A stretch of DNA of 64,000 bases from Solirubrobacteraceae bacterium (GCA_025934395.1 JAICYC010000006.1:1-64000), one strand, 5' to 3'; shown: positions 28,405-37,478, counted from the first letter of the stretch. Notes: a model not told the origin generated them from the letters alone. Numbers and translations: made by a program.

Positions 28405-29064
28405 GTGAGCGGAACCGGTGCGATCGCCGCCGTGCTCGCAGGCGGCGCGGGCACTCGGCTCGGCGGCTCGAAGCCGACCGTGCCGCTGGCGGGCAGCCCG
28501 CTGATCGGCTACCCGTTGCGCGCGGCGCGCGCGGCGAACCTCGACGCGGTCGTGGTCGCGAAGCCCGGCACGCGCCTGCCCGCGCTGTCCGAGCCCGTAG
28601 TGCGCGAGCCGCCGGCGCCCGTGCATCCCGCCTGCGGCGCGCTCGCGGCGCTTCGCTACGCGCAGGCGCAGGCGCACGTGGGGGCCGTGGTGCTGATGGC
28701 GTGCGACATGCCGTTCCTCACGCCGCAGCTCCTCGCCTGGCTGGCGGGGCTCGAGGGCGCGGTGATCGTGCGCGAGGGCGAACGCCTCCAGCCGCTCCTC
28801 GGCCGCTACCCGGTCGACCGCGCCGTCGCGGTCGCCCACACCCTCGCCGAGGGGGGCTCGCTCGTCTCCGCGCTCACCGCCGGCGTGACGCGCGTGGTGG
28901 AGGAGGCGGAGCTGCGCAGCTTCGGAGACCCCCGGCGGCTGCTGTTCAACGTCAACGAACGCGCCGATCTCGAGCTCGCCGCACGGATGCTCGAGCACCC
29001 CGCCGAGGGCGGTTCCCCGCGTCAGCCGGGCGTGGCCTCCTCCGCGCCCGCCGCCGAACCGTGA
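28405..29064 (+). CDS. mobA: Molybdenum cofactor guanylyltransferase
   Basis: IAAVLAGGAGTRLGGSKPTVPLAGSPLIGYPLRAAR...VVLMACDMPFLTPQLLAWLA. Confidence 0.85.
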   Translation: MSGTGAIAAVLAGGAGTRLGGSKPTVPLAGSPLIGYPLRAARAANLDAVVVAKPGTRLPALSEPVVREPPAPVHPACGALAALRYAQAQAHVGAVVLMACDMPFLTPQLLAWLAGLEGAVIVREGERLQPLLGRYPVDRAVAVAHTLAEGGSLVSALTAGVTRVVEEAELRSFGDPRRLLFNVNERADLELAARMLEHPAEGGSPRQPGVASSAPAAEP

Positions 29065-29279
29065 GGGCCGTCAGCCGAGATCCGCTCCGCGGCTGCGAGC
29101 AGATCGGCCAGCGGCACCCCAGCGCGGCCGGCCATCCAGCACGCGAGCGGCGCTGCGGTCCGCTCCGAGGAGTGGGCTGCGATCCCCGCCAGGTGCAGCA
29201 GCGCGCCGGCCTCCTCGCGGGTGGGCGCCGGCGCGCCACACGCGCCGGCGAACGTCGTGAGCCATTCGTCCCTGTTCAT
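29022..29279 (-). CDS. DUF6457-like small protein, overlapping the 3' end of mobA
   Basis: MNRDEWLTTFAGACGAPAPTREEAGALLHLAGIAAHSSERTAAPLACWMAGRAG; neighbour of mobA. Confidence 0.65.
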   Translation of the reverse strand: MNRDEWLTTFAGACGAPAPTREEAGALLHLAGIAAHSSERTAAPLACWMAGRAGVPLADLLAAAERISADGPHGSAAGAEEATPG

Positions 29280-29350
29280 GCGGGCGAGGCTAGCGTCTCG
29301 GCGACGTCATGCGGCGCGTACGGATCGAGCACCCGGGTAGTCGCAGACCT

Positions 29351-30355
29351 GTGCGCGATCTGCTGAACCGGCCCCTGCGTGACCTGCGCGTATCGGTCAC
29401 CGACCGTTGCAACCTGCGCTGCCGCTACTGCATGCCGCGCGAGATCTACGGCGCGGCACACGAGCACCTCCCCCGCGAGGAGCTGCTCAGCTTCGAGGAG
29501 ATCGCCCGTGTCGTGCGCGTGCTCGCCGCGCACGGCGTGAGCAAGGTGCGCCTGACGGGCGGCGAGCCGCTCCTGCGGCGCGATCTTCCCCGGCTCGTGG
29601 AGATGCTCGCCGCGATCGAGGGCATCGACGACCTCGCGCTCACCACGAACGGCCTGCTGCTCGCGCGCCAGGCGCAGCGGCTCAGGGACGCCGGCCTGAC
29701 GCGCGTGACCGTCAGCCTCGACGCGCTCGAGGACGCGGACCTGCGCGCGATCGCCGACGCCCCGATCTCGGTCGAGCGGGTGCTCGCCGGGATCGACGCG
29801 GCCGCCGGGGCCGGCCTCGCACCGGTGAAGGTCAACATGGTCGTCAGGCGCGGTCACAACGAGCACTGCGTGCCCGCGATGGCGGAGCACTTCCGCCATA
29901 CGGGGCATGTCCTGCGCCTGATCGAGTACATGGACGTGGGCACGACCAACGGCTGGGTCCTCGATGAGGTGGTCCCCGCGGCGGAGATGCTCACCGCTGT
30001 GGCTGCACGATGGCCCCTGGCTGCTCTGCCCCCCGCGCGCGAGGGCGAGGTCGCCGAGCGCCACCGCTACCTCGACGGCGCCGGCGAGATCGGCGTGATC
30101 AGCTCGATCAGCGCGCCCTTCTGCGGATCCTGCACGCGTGCGCGGCTGTCCGCCGACGGGCGGGTGTACACGTGCCTGTTCGCGGTGCAGGGCCACGACC
30201 TGCGACCGCTGCTGCGATCGCGCAGCGGCGATCGGGCGCTCGCCGAGCAGATCGAGCGGATCTGGGGCGCGCGGAGGGACCGATACTCGGCCGAGCGCGC
30301 CCGCGCCTCCCGGCCCCGGGCGCGCAAGGTCGAGATGTCCTACATCGGCGGCTGA
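29351..30355 (+). CDS. moaA: GTP 3',8-cyclase
   Basis: VRDLLNRPLRDLRVSVTDRCNLRCRYCMPREIYG (radical SAM CxxxCxxC), KVRLTGGEPLLRRDL, C-terminal SYIGG; ORF opens at 29309 but GTG 29351 is the better start. Confidence 0.92.
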   Translation: MRDLLNRPLRDLRVSVTDRCNLRCRYCMPREIYGAAHEHLPREELLSFEEIARVVRVLAAHGVSKVRLTGGEPLLRRDLPRLVEMLAAIEGIDDLALTTNGLLLARQAQRLRDAGLTRVTVSLDALEDADLRAIADAPISVERVLAGIDAAAGAGLAPVKVNMVVRRGHNEHCVPAMAEHFRHTGHVLRLIEYMDVGTTNGWVLDEVVPAAEMLTAVAARWPLAALPPAREGEVAERHRYLDGAGEIGVISSISAPFCGSCTRARLSADGRVYTCLFAVQGHDLRPLLRSRSGDRALAEQIERIWGARRDRYSAERARASRPRARKVEMSYIGG

Positions 30356-31167
30356 GCGCTCGGGCCGGCGCCGCCGCGGGTGACGAGCAGCTTCATCGAC
30401 AGCAGCACCGCCGCGCTCACGATCACGAGGATGCAGGCGAGCGCGAGCGCGCCGGGCAGGTCGGTGGCGAACCGTTCGTAGATCGCCAGCGGGGCGGTCT
30501 GCGTGACGCCCTGATAGGAGCCGGCGAACATCAGCGTCGCCCCGAACTCGCCCAGCGCGCGCCCCCACGCGAGGGCGACGCCCGCCAGCAGGCCCGGCCG
30601 CGCGAGCGGCAGCGCCACGCGCACGAACGCCATCGCGGGGCCGACACCGAGCGCACGCGCCACCTCGACGTGCGCAGGCTCGATCGATGTGAACGCTGCG
30701 TGGGCGGCGCGGACGTAGAACGGCGACGCCACGAACGCGAGCGCGACGATCACCCCCGCCGTCTGCAGCACGAGCGCGATGTGCAGGTCGGACAGCGCGC
30801 CGCCGAGCACGCCGTGTGGCCCGAGCGCGGCGAGCAGCGCGAGACCCGCCACGACGGGCGGCAGCACCAGCGGCAGCTCGATCGCGGTCAGGACGAGCGC
30901 CTGGCCGCGGAACCGGCGCCGCGCGAGCAGGTAGGCAGCGGGCGTGCCGACGGCCACCGTCAGCGCGATCGCGATCGAGGTCGTCTCGATGCTCAGCAGC
31001 AGCGCTTCGCGCACCGGCGCCTGGCCGAGCGCGGAGATCATCCGCCCGGGCGCCACGTCGACGAACAGGGCCACGACCGGCAGCGCGAGGAACACGAGCA
31101 CCACCGCCAGCGCCGCAACGAGCAGCAGCTGGAAGCCCAGCCGGTCCCGGTGACCGCGCGCGGTCAT
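30340..31167 (-). CDS. modB: Molybdate ABC transporter permease
   Basis: Polytopic; LPLVLPPVVAGLALLAALGPHGVLG...ALAWGRALGEFGATLMFAGSYQGVTQTAPLAIYERF. Confidence 0.9.
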   Translation of the reverse strand: MTARGHRDRLGFQLLLVAALAVVLVFLALPVVALFVDVAPGRMISALGQAPVREALLLSIETTSIAIALTVAVGTPAAYLLARRRFRGQALVLTAIELPLVLPPVVAGLALLAALGPHGVLGGALSDLHIALVLQTAGVIVALAFVASPFYVRAAHAAFTSIEPAHVEVARALGVGPAMAFVRVALPLARPGLLAGVALAWGRALGEFGATLMFAGSYQGVTQTAPLAIYERFATDLPGALALACILVIVSAAVLLSMKLLVTRGGAGPSAQPPM

Positions 31168-31922
31168 CCGCCCGGCGGCAGGAAGCCCGCGGCCAGCAGC
31201 GCGCTGCGGCCACTGCCGCGGAGCAGCCCCGCCACGAACGCCTGCGCCTGCGCGCGGTGCGCGCTGCCGCTCACGACGGCGATCCCGTAGCGCACGACCG
31301 GCTGCATCGAGGCCGGCAGCTCGATCGCCCGGATGCTGCCCGCCGCGGCGGCGACGTCGGTGGCGTAGAGGAAGCCGGCGTCCACGGCCCCCTGGGACAG
31401 CTTCCCCACGATGCCCGTGACGTCCGGCTCGCGATCGCGCATGTTCGCGAGCACCGCGCGCCGCCGGGTCGCGGGAAGGCGCGCGATCGCTTCTGCGGTG
31501 TAGGAGCCGACGGGCACCGTCGCCGTGCCCACCGCGATCCTCACGCCCGCGCGCTCGACGCCGGCGAGCGAGTCGACCTTCGAGGTGCGCGGCACCGCGA
31601 GCACGAGGCGGTTGGCGGCGAACACGACAGGCCGTTCGACGAGCCCCTTCGCGTAGAGCAGCTGCGGGAACCGCGTGTTGGCGGAGGCGAACACATCGGG
31701 ATCGACCCCCTGCTCGATCTGGGCCGCGAGCGCGTCGGAGGCGGCGAACTCGAAGCTCGTGCGGGTGCCCTTCAGGGTGCGGGAGTAGTCGGTGAACGCC
31801 GCCCGCAACGACGCCGCGGCGGCGACCCGCATGTCGGAGGGGCCGTTCGCCCCACACCCTCCCGCCGCCACCAGGCACACCAGCAGCACCGGCGCGAGCG
31901 CGAGGCGGACACGCCCCATCAC
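31164..31922 (-). CDS. modA: Molybdate ABC transporter substrate-binding lipoprotein
   Basis: Lipobox VAAGGCG; AAASLRAAFTDYSRTLKGTRTSFEFAASDALAAQIEQGVDPDVFASANTRF. Confidence 0.9.
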   Translation of the reverse strand: MMGRVRLALAPVLLVCLVAAGGCGANGPSDMRVAAAASLRAAFTDYSRTLKGTRTSFEFAASDALAAQIEQGVDPDVFASANTRFPQLLYAKGLVERPVVFAANRLVLAVPRTSKVDSLAGVERAGVRIAVGTATVPVGSYTAEAIARLPATRRRAVLANMRDREPDVTGIVGKLSQGAVDAGFLYATDVAAAAGSIRAIELPASMQPVVRYGIAVVSGSAHRAQAQAFVAGLLRGSGRSALLAAGFLPPGG

Positions 31923-32290
31923 GTCCCTCGCTCGAGGATCACCGAGGTGGCCTTGACGACCGCCGTCACGCGCACCCCCTCCGCGAGCCCGAGCTCTCGC
32001 ACCGAGTCGCGGGTGACCGCGGAGGTGAGCATGAACGGGCCCGCCTCGATCTCCACGAGGGCCATCACGCCGCCGACCTCCACCGAGCGCACGACCCCCT
32101 CGAGCCGGTTGCGCGCCGAGCTCCGCGTCCCGGTTCGGTGGCGCTCGGGCGCGGCCGCGAGCCGCTCCACCTCCGACGCCGGCACCAGCCGCCTGTTGCG
32201 CTCGTCGCGCTCGGTGCGGAGCTTGCCCGCCCGATCCCAGCGCCGCAGCGTGTCGACGCTGACGCCGATCGCGACCGCCGCGTCGCCCAT
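31919..32290 (-). CDS. MerR-type HTH plus TOBE domain protein (molybdate-responsive regulator candidate)
   Basis: MGDAAVAIGVSVDTLRRWDRAGKLRTERDERNRRLVPASEVERLAA (HTH) + NRLEGVVRSVEVGGVMALVEIEAGPFMLTSAVTRDSVRELGLAEGVRVTAVVKATSVIL (TOBE). Confidence 0.85.
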   Translation of the reverse strand: MGDAAVAIGVSVDTLRRWDRAGKLRTERDERNRRLVPASEVERLAAAPERHRTGTRSSARNRLEGVVRSVEVGGVMALVEIEAGPFMLTSAVTRDSVRELGLAEGVRVTAVVKATSVILERGT

Positions 32291-32333
32291 CGATAGATGT
32301 CGCTGCGTCTGCCCAGGCAATGCACAGGCAAAC

Positions 32334-32358
32334 CTACCCCAACCGGGTACCCGCAATC
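32334..32358 (-). promoter_or_regulatory. SigB/SigF-like promoter GATT-N15-GGGTAG upstream of the HTH-TOBE/modAB unit
   Basis: Minus strand GATT GCGGGTACCCGGTTG GGGTAG. Confidence 0.5.
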
Positions 32359-32385
32359 CTGCGAGAGGGTGGCCACTCCCCGAGC

Positions 32386-32410
32386 GTTTCGGCGACCCGC
32401 CCCCGGGTAC
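32386..32410 (+). promoter_or_regulatory. SigB/SigF-like promoter GTTT-N15-GGGTAC upstream of fdhD
   Basis: GTTT CGGCGACCCGCCCCC GGGTAC, fdhD ATG at 32424. Confidence 0.6.
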
Positions 32411-32423
32411 GCTTTCACGCGGG

Positions 32424-33278
32424 ATGAGAGGTTCCCGGGCGGCGATGAGCAGCTCCGCGGAGAGCACGGCGCTCCGAGCCGTCGACGGCCGTGCCGAGCC
32501 GGCGTCGCACGCAGGCGGAGAGCCGCCCCCGGGCGCGATCACCGCGATCGCGCTCGAAGGGCGCAAGGACTCCGTGGCGGTCGAGGAGCCGCTCGAGATC
32601 CGCGCGCGTGGGAATCCGCTGGCGATCACGATGCGAACGCCGGGCAACGACGAGGAGCTCGCCGCGGGCTTCCTCTTCGGCGAGGGCCTGATCGACTCCG
32701 CCCCCGACATCGGCCCGACCGCGGACCTCGCGGCGAACGCGATCGAGCTGCGCGGCGAGCTCACGCGCGAGCCGGGCCTGCGCAACTTCTACACGAGCTC
32801 CTCGTGCGGCGTGTGCGGCAAGGGTGCGCTGGAGGAGGTGGCGGTCGCATGCGATCCGCTCCCTGCCGGGCCGCGCGTGGCCCGCGCGATGCTCGCAGCG
32901 CTGCCCGACCGCCTCTCACAGCCGGGCTTCCGTCGCACCGGCGGCCTGCACGCGACCGGCCTGTTCGACGCGGCCGGCGAGCCGCTGTGCGTGCGCGAGG
33001 ACGTGGGCCGTCACAACGCGATGGACAAGGTCGTCGGCTGGGCGCTGCTCGCGGGACGGGTTCCCCTGCACGACCTGATCCTGTGCGTGAGCGGGCGCCT
33101 GTCGTTCGAGCTCGCCCAGAAGGCGGCCGTCGCCGGCGCCCCGATCCTCGTCGGAGTCGGTGCGCCGACCTCGCTCGCGATCGCGCTGGCCGCCGATCGC
33201 GGCCTGACGCTGTGCGGCTTCGCGCGGGGCAGGAGCGTCAACGTCTACACCGGGGCGGAGCGGGTGCTCGGCCCCTGA
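32424..33278 (+). CDS. fdhD: Formate dehydrogenase accessory sulfurtransferase
   Basis: VAVEEPLEIRARGNPLAITMRTPGNDEELAAGFLFGEGLI...YTSSSCGVCGKGALE...VREDVGRHNAMDKVVGWAL. Confidence 0.93.
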   Translation: MRGSRAAMSSSAESTALRAVDGRAEPASHAGGEPPPGAITAIALEGRKDSVAVEEPLEIRARGNPLAITMRTPGNDEELAAGFLFGEGLIDSAPDIGPTADLAANAIELRGELTREPGLRNFYTSSSCGVCGKGALEEVAVACDPLPAGPRVARAMLAALPDRLSQPGFRRTGGLHATGLFDAAGEPLCVREDVGRHNAMDKVVGWALLAGRVPLHDLILCVSGRLSFELAQKAAVAGAPILVGVGAPTSLAIALAADRGLTLCGFARGRSVNVYTGAERVLGP

Positions 33279-33300
33279 CCGGGACCGGGATCCCGCCAGC

Positions 33301-34356
33301 GTGACGTCCCGGGCAACCGCATCTCCGAGCGCGCCGGCCGTCGAGGTTGCGCTCACCCAGCTCGCCGCGGGAGCGGGATGCGGGTGCAAGCTTCCCGCCG
33401 AGGCGCTGCTGCCGCTGCTGGCGAACGTCGCGCCGGCGGCAGGCGACCCGCGTGTGCTCGTGGACGGCTCGACCAGCGACGACGCTGCGGTGTTCGCTCT
33501 CGGCGACGAGCTCGCGCTTGTGCAGACGGTCGATTTCTTCACACCCCCGGTCGACGATCCCTACGACTTCGGCCGGATCGCCGCCGCGAACGCCATCTCG
33601 GACATCTACGCGATGGGGGCGCAGCCGCTGCTCGCGCTGAGCATCGTCGGCTTCCCGCTCGAACGCCTCGGGCCGGGCGTGCTCGAACCGCTCATGCGCG
33701 GCGGACTCGCCGTCGCGGACGCGGCGGGGGTGTCGATCGTGGGCGGGCACTCGATCAGCGACCCGGAGCCCAAGTACGGCCTGGCCGTGACGGGCGTGGC
33801 CCACCCGGCGCAGATCGTGCGCAACTCGGGCGGGCGGCCGGGAGACGCGCTGCTGCTCTCGAAGCCGCTCGGCGCAGGCACGATCGTCTCGGCCCACCAG
33901 CGCGGTCACGCGGACGCCGAGCTGCTCGCCGCCGCCGTGGAGGCGATGGTCGAGCTGAACGCGGCCGCCGCACGCGCCGCGCTGGCCGCGGGCGTGCACG
34001 CCATGACCGACGTCACCGGTTTCGGCCTGCTCGGCCACCTGCATCACGTCTGCCGCGAGAGCGGGCTCGCCGCCGAGCTCGACTCCCGCGCTGTGCCCAC
34101 GATCGCCGGCGTCGAGCAGCTCCTGCGCGAAGGCCGAGGCGTCTCGGGGGGCACGCGCCGAAACGCCGGGTGGGCGTCCCGCTTCACCGAGCATGCGCCC
34201 GCGGTCGAGCCGTGGCGGCGGACGCTGCTCGCCGACGCCACCACGTCCGGGGGCCTGCTCACCGCGATCCCGGACGCGACGCACGCCGACGCGGTTTGCG
34301 GCCCGGTGATCGGCAGGCTCATCGAGGGGCCGGCCGGGACGATCCGCGTGGTCTGA
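33301..34356 (+). CDS. selD: Selenide, water dikinase (Cys form)
   Basis: LTQLAAGAGCGCKLPAEALLPLL...TVDFFTPPVDDPYDFGRIAAANAISDIYAMGAQPLLALSIVGFPLERL...GGHSISDPEPKYGLAVTG. Confidence 0.95.
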   Translation: MTSRATASPSAPAVEVALTQLAAGAGCGCKLPAEALLPLLANVAPAAGDPRVLVDGSTSDDAAVFALGDELALVQTVDFFTPPVDDPYDFGRIAAANAISDIYAMGAQPLLALSIVGFPLERLGPGVLEPLMRGGLAVADAAGVSIVGGHSISDPEPKYGLAVTGVAHPAQIVRNSGGRPGDALLLSKPLGAGTIVSAHQRGHADAELLAAAVEAMVELNAAAARAALAAGVHAMTDVTGFGLLGHLHHVCRESGLAAELDSRAVPTIAGVEQLLREGRGVSGGTRRNAGWASRFTEHAPAVEPWRRTLLADATTSGGLLTAIPDATHADAVCGPVIGRLIEGPAGTIRVV

Positions 34357-34389
34357 GCCGGTGCGCCCGCTGAACCGGCTCGTGAGCTT

Positions 34390-34481
34390 GGAGCGGCCCG
34401 GGGCCGGTGCCCCGAACGGCCTTCAAAGCCGGTGGCGGCGCGCCTCGCGTGCCGGGAAGGTTCGACTCCTTCGCCGCTCCG
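34390..34481 (+). tRNA. selC: tRNA-Sec (anticodon TCA)
   Basis: 8-bp acceptor GGAGCGGC/GCCGCTCC, 6-bp D stem CGGGGC-CGGT-GCCCCG, anticodon loop CTTCAAA on stem CGGC/GCCG, long variable arm, T arm GAAGG-TTCGACT-CCTTC; 8+5 architecture; CCA not encoded; sits between selD and selB. Confidence 0.95.
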
Positions 34482-34521
34482 TGGGACACACCGCCCGAGA
34501 TCCCGGCGCGGGGCGTCGACC

Positions 34522-36042
34522 GTGAGCGGCCCGGCGCCGCCGCTCACGGTCGGTACCGCGGGCCACGTCGACCACGGCAAGACCGCCCTCGTCGCGGCGC
34601 TCACCGGTGTCGACACCGACCGCCTGCCCGAGGAGAAGGCACGCGGGCTCACGATCGTCCTCGGGTACGCGCCCCTGCTGCTGCCGGACGGACGCCAGGC
34701 GTCGCTCGTCGATGTACCGGGCCACGAGCGCTTCGTCCGCACGATGGTGGCCGGCGCGACCGGGATCGACCTCTTCCTGCTCGTCGTCGCCGCCGACGAC
34801 GGCCTGATGCCGCAGACGCTCGAGCACGTCGCGGTGCTGCGTGCGCTCGGGATCGAGCGCGGCGTGGTCGCGATCACCAAGTCCGACCTCGCCGACCCCG
34901 CGCGTGCCGAGCGCGAGGCGCGCGCGCTGCTCCCGGGCGTCCCTGCCGTTCGGTGCAGCGTTCGCGACAGGCAGGCCCTGAAGGAGCTCGCGTGCGCGCT
35001 CGGCGAGGTCGCACAGGAGACACCCAGCCGCGCCGCCTCATCGGCCCCCGCCCGCCTGCACATCGACCGGGTGTTCACGGTCGCGGGCCGCGGTACCGTC
35101 GTCACGGGGACGCTGTGGTCGGGCGCGATCGGGGTCGGCGAGGCGCTCGAGCTGCTGCCCGCCTGCGTGCGCGTGCGCGTGCGGGGCGTGGAGGTCCACG
35201 ATCGTCCAGTCGAGCGCGCGGCGGCGGGGCAGCGCGTCGCGGTCAACCTGCGATCGCAGGGCGGCACCGCCATCCGGCGCGGCGACGTGCTGGCCAACCC
35301 CGGCACCTACGGCGAGACGCACGTGCTCGACTGCGCGCTCTCCCTCCGTGACGCGCGACACGGGCAGCGCGTGCAGGTCCATCACGGCACGCGCGCGGTG
35401 GCGGCGCGGCTCGTGGAGCTCGGCGACGGCTTGTTCCAGCTTCGCGCAGAGGCGCCGCTGCTCGCCGCCGACGGCGATCGGGTGGTGGTCAGGCGCGTGG
35501 CTCCCGCCGACACGCTCGGCGGCGGGACCGTGCTCGACGCGCACGCCCGGCGCCACGGCAGGCGCGAGGAGATCGTCGAGCGCCTGGCACGCCTGCGCGC
35601 GGGCGAGCTCGCCCCGCACCCGGACGTCGAGCCGCTCGCCGCGCCGCAGCCGCGCGCCGTTGCGACACCGCGGCTCGCCGCGCTCGAGGAGGTCGAGAGC
35701 CGCCTGCGCGAGGCCGGCACGGCGCTGCTCTCCGAGGCCCAGCTCGCCGCGACCTCGGCGACGCTCGCGGCGCTGCGAGAGGAGAGCCGCGCGGTCCGGG
35801 TGAGCGGCCGGCTCTACGCGCATCCCGCGACGGTGGCCGACGTGCGCGCGCGCGTGCTCTCGATGATCGAGCGCGACGGGTGCACCCGTCTCGCGGACGT
35901 GCGCGACGAGCTCGCGATCTCGCGCAAGTCCGCACAGGCGGTCCTCGAGCACCTCGACGCCGCGCGCGTGACGACACGCCTTCCCGACGACCGGCGCGTG
36001 GCGGGGCCGCGCGCGCACGCACGGCAGGAGCGCCTCGCGTGA
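34522..36042 (+). CDS. selB: Selenocysteine-specific translation elongation factor
   Basis: LTVGTAGHVDHGKTALVAALTGVDTDRLPEEKARGLTIVLGYAPLLLPDGRQASLVDVPGHERFVRTMVAGATGIDLFLLVVAADDG; C-terminal winged helix. Confidence 0.95.
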   Translation: MSGPAPPLTVGTAGHVDHGKTALVAALTGVDTDRLPEEKARGLTIVLGYAPLLLPDGRQASLVDVPGHERFVRTMVAGATGIDLFLLVVAADDGLMPQTLEHVAVLRALGIERGVVAITKSDLADPARAEREARALLPGVPAVRCSVRDRQALKELACALGEVAQETPSRAASSAPARLHIDRVFTVAGRGTVVTGTLWSGAIGVGEALELLPACVRVRVRGVEVHDRPVERAAAGQRVAVNLRSQGGTAIRRGDVLANPGTYGETHVLDCALSLRDARHGQRVQVHHGTRAVAARLVELGDGLFQLRAEAPLLAADGDRVVVRRVAPADTLGGGTVLDAHARRHGRREEIVERLARLRAGELAPHPDVEPLAAPQPRAVATPRLAALEEVESRLREAGTALLSEAQLAATSATLAALREESRAVRVSGRLYAHPATVADVRARVLSMIERDGCTRLADVRDELAISRKSAQAVLEHLDAARVTTRLPDDRRVAGPRAHARQERLA

Positions 36043-37403
36043 GCGACCGCTCCGGCTCGCTGAGAGCCCTCCCTGCGGTCGACCGGCTCGCGGACGCCGT
36101 GCTCGCGGGCGATCCCGCGGTGACGCACGCCGAGGCGACCGCCGCGGCGCGCGCGGTGCTCGCCGAGCGCCGGGTCCGGCTGCTCGCGGGCGAGCGCGAC
36201 GATGCAGACCTCGTGGCGCTCGCGCGGGCACACCTGACGCCGCCGCTGCGCCGCGTCCTCAACGGAACCGGCGTGATCGTGCACACCAACCTCGGCCGCG
36301 CCCCGCTCTCGGCGGACGCACGGGATGCTGTGCGCGCTGCCAGCTCCGGCTATGCCAACGTCGAGCTCGATCTCGGCGGCGGACGCCGCGGCAGCAGGGA
36401 CGCCCACACGCGCGCGCTGCTGTGCGAGCTCACCGGCGCCGAGGACGGGTTCGCCGTCAACAACGGCGCGGGCGCCGCGCTGCTCGCGCTCGCCGCGCTG
36501 GCCGGCGACGGGCGCGCGGTCGCGGTCTCGCGCGGCCAGCTCGTGGAGATCGGCGGGGGCTTCAGGATCCCGGATGTCCTGGCGCAGGCCGGCGCGCGCA
36601 TCGTCGAGGTGGGCACCACCAACCGCACCCGCCGGGAGGACTACGAGCGCGCGATCGGCGGGCAGGGCGCCGAGCTGATCCTTCGTGTCCATCAGTCGAA
36701 CTTCCGCACGGTCGGCTTCGTGGAGGAGGTGCCGATCGCGCAGCTTTGCGGCCTCGGGGTCCCGGTGATCGACGACGTGGGCTCGGGCGCGCTCGCCGGC
36801 GCGCTGCCGCGACTGGCCGACGAGCCGGACGTGCGCGCCTCGCTCGCCGCCGGCGCCACGCTGGTCTGCTTCAGCGGCGACAAGCTGCTGGGCGGCCCGC
36901 AGGCCGGGCTGCTCGTGGGACGCAGCGACGCGGTCGAGCGCGCCCGCCGCCACCCGCTCGCGCGGGCCCTGCGCATCGGGCGGCTCCCGCTCGCAGCCCT
37001 CGTCGCGACGCTCGCCATGTACCGCGATCCCGAGCGCGCCCGCCGCGAGATCCCCGTGCTGGCGATGCTCGAACGCCCACGCGAGGCCCTCGCGGCGGCT
37101 GCTCGCCGGCTCGCCGAGGCGGGCGGCGGCGAGGTGGTCGACGCGATCGGCCGCGTGGGCGGGGGTGCCCTGCCGCTGCTCGAGCTGGACGGGCCCGCCG
37201 CGGCGCTTGCCCCGGCGGGGTGGAGAGCCGAGCAGCTCGCCGAGGCGCTCCGGCGTGCCGACACACCGCTGCTGTCGCGGATCTTCGACGGGCGCGTGCT
37301 CGTCGATCCCCGCACGCTCGACGCGGAGGAGGTCCGCGAGGCGGAGGGCGTGATCGCGGCGACGATCGCCGCTGGGCCCCCCGCGCCTGCGCCCGGGCCC
37401 TGA
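36039..37403 (+). CDS. selA: L-seryl-tRNA(Sec) selenium transferase
   Basis: LRRVLNGTGVIVHTNLGRAPLSADARDAVRAASSGYANVELDLGGGRRGSRD...VCFSGDKLLGGPQAGLLVGR. Confidence 0.95.
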   Translation: MSDRSGSLRALPAVDRLADAVLAGDPAVTHAEATAAARAVLAERRVRLLAGERDDADLVALARAHLTPPLRRVLNGTGVIVHTNLGRAPLSADARDAVRAASSGYANVELDLGGGRRGSRDAHTRALLCELTGAEDGFAVNNGAGAALLALAALAGDGRAVAVSRGQLVEIGGGFRIPDVLAQAGARIVEVGTTNRTRREDYERAIGGQGAELILRVHQSNFRTVGFVEEVPIAQLCGLGVPVIDDVGSGALAGALPRLADEPDVRASLAAGATLVCFSGDKLLGGPQAGLLVGRSDAVERARRHPLARALRIGRLPLAALVATLAMYRDPERARREIPVLAMLERPREALAAAARRLAEAGGGEVVDAIGRVGGGALPLLELDGPAAALAPAGWRAEQLAEALRRADTPLLSRIFDGRVLVDPRTLDAEEVREAEGVIAATIAAGPPAPAPGP

Positions 37404-37478
37404 GGGCGGGCGGGCGGTGCCTCCGCGCCGGCACGCGGGGGCCGAGGGCGCGCTGCGGCTCCTACCGGTGCCGGCCGC

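Noticed and set aside
33301-34356. SelD as a second selenoprotein
   Set aside because: Active-site region reads GAGCGCK with Cys, no in-frame UGA
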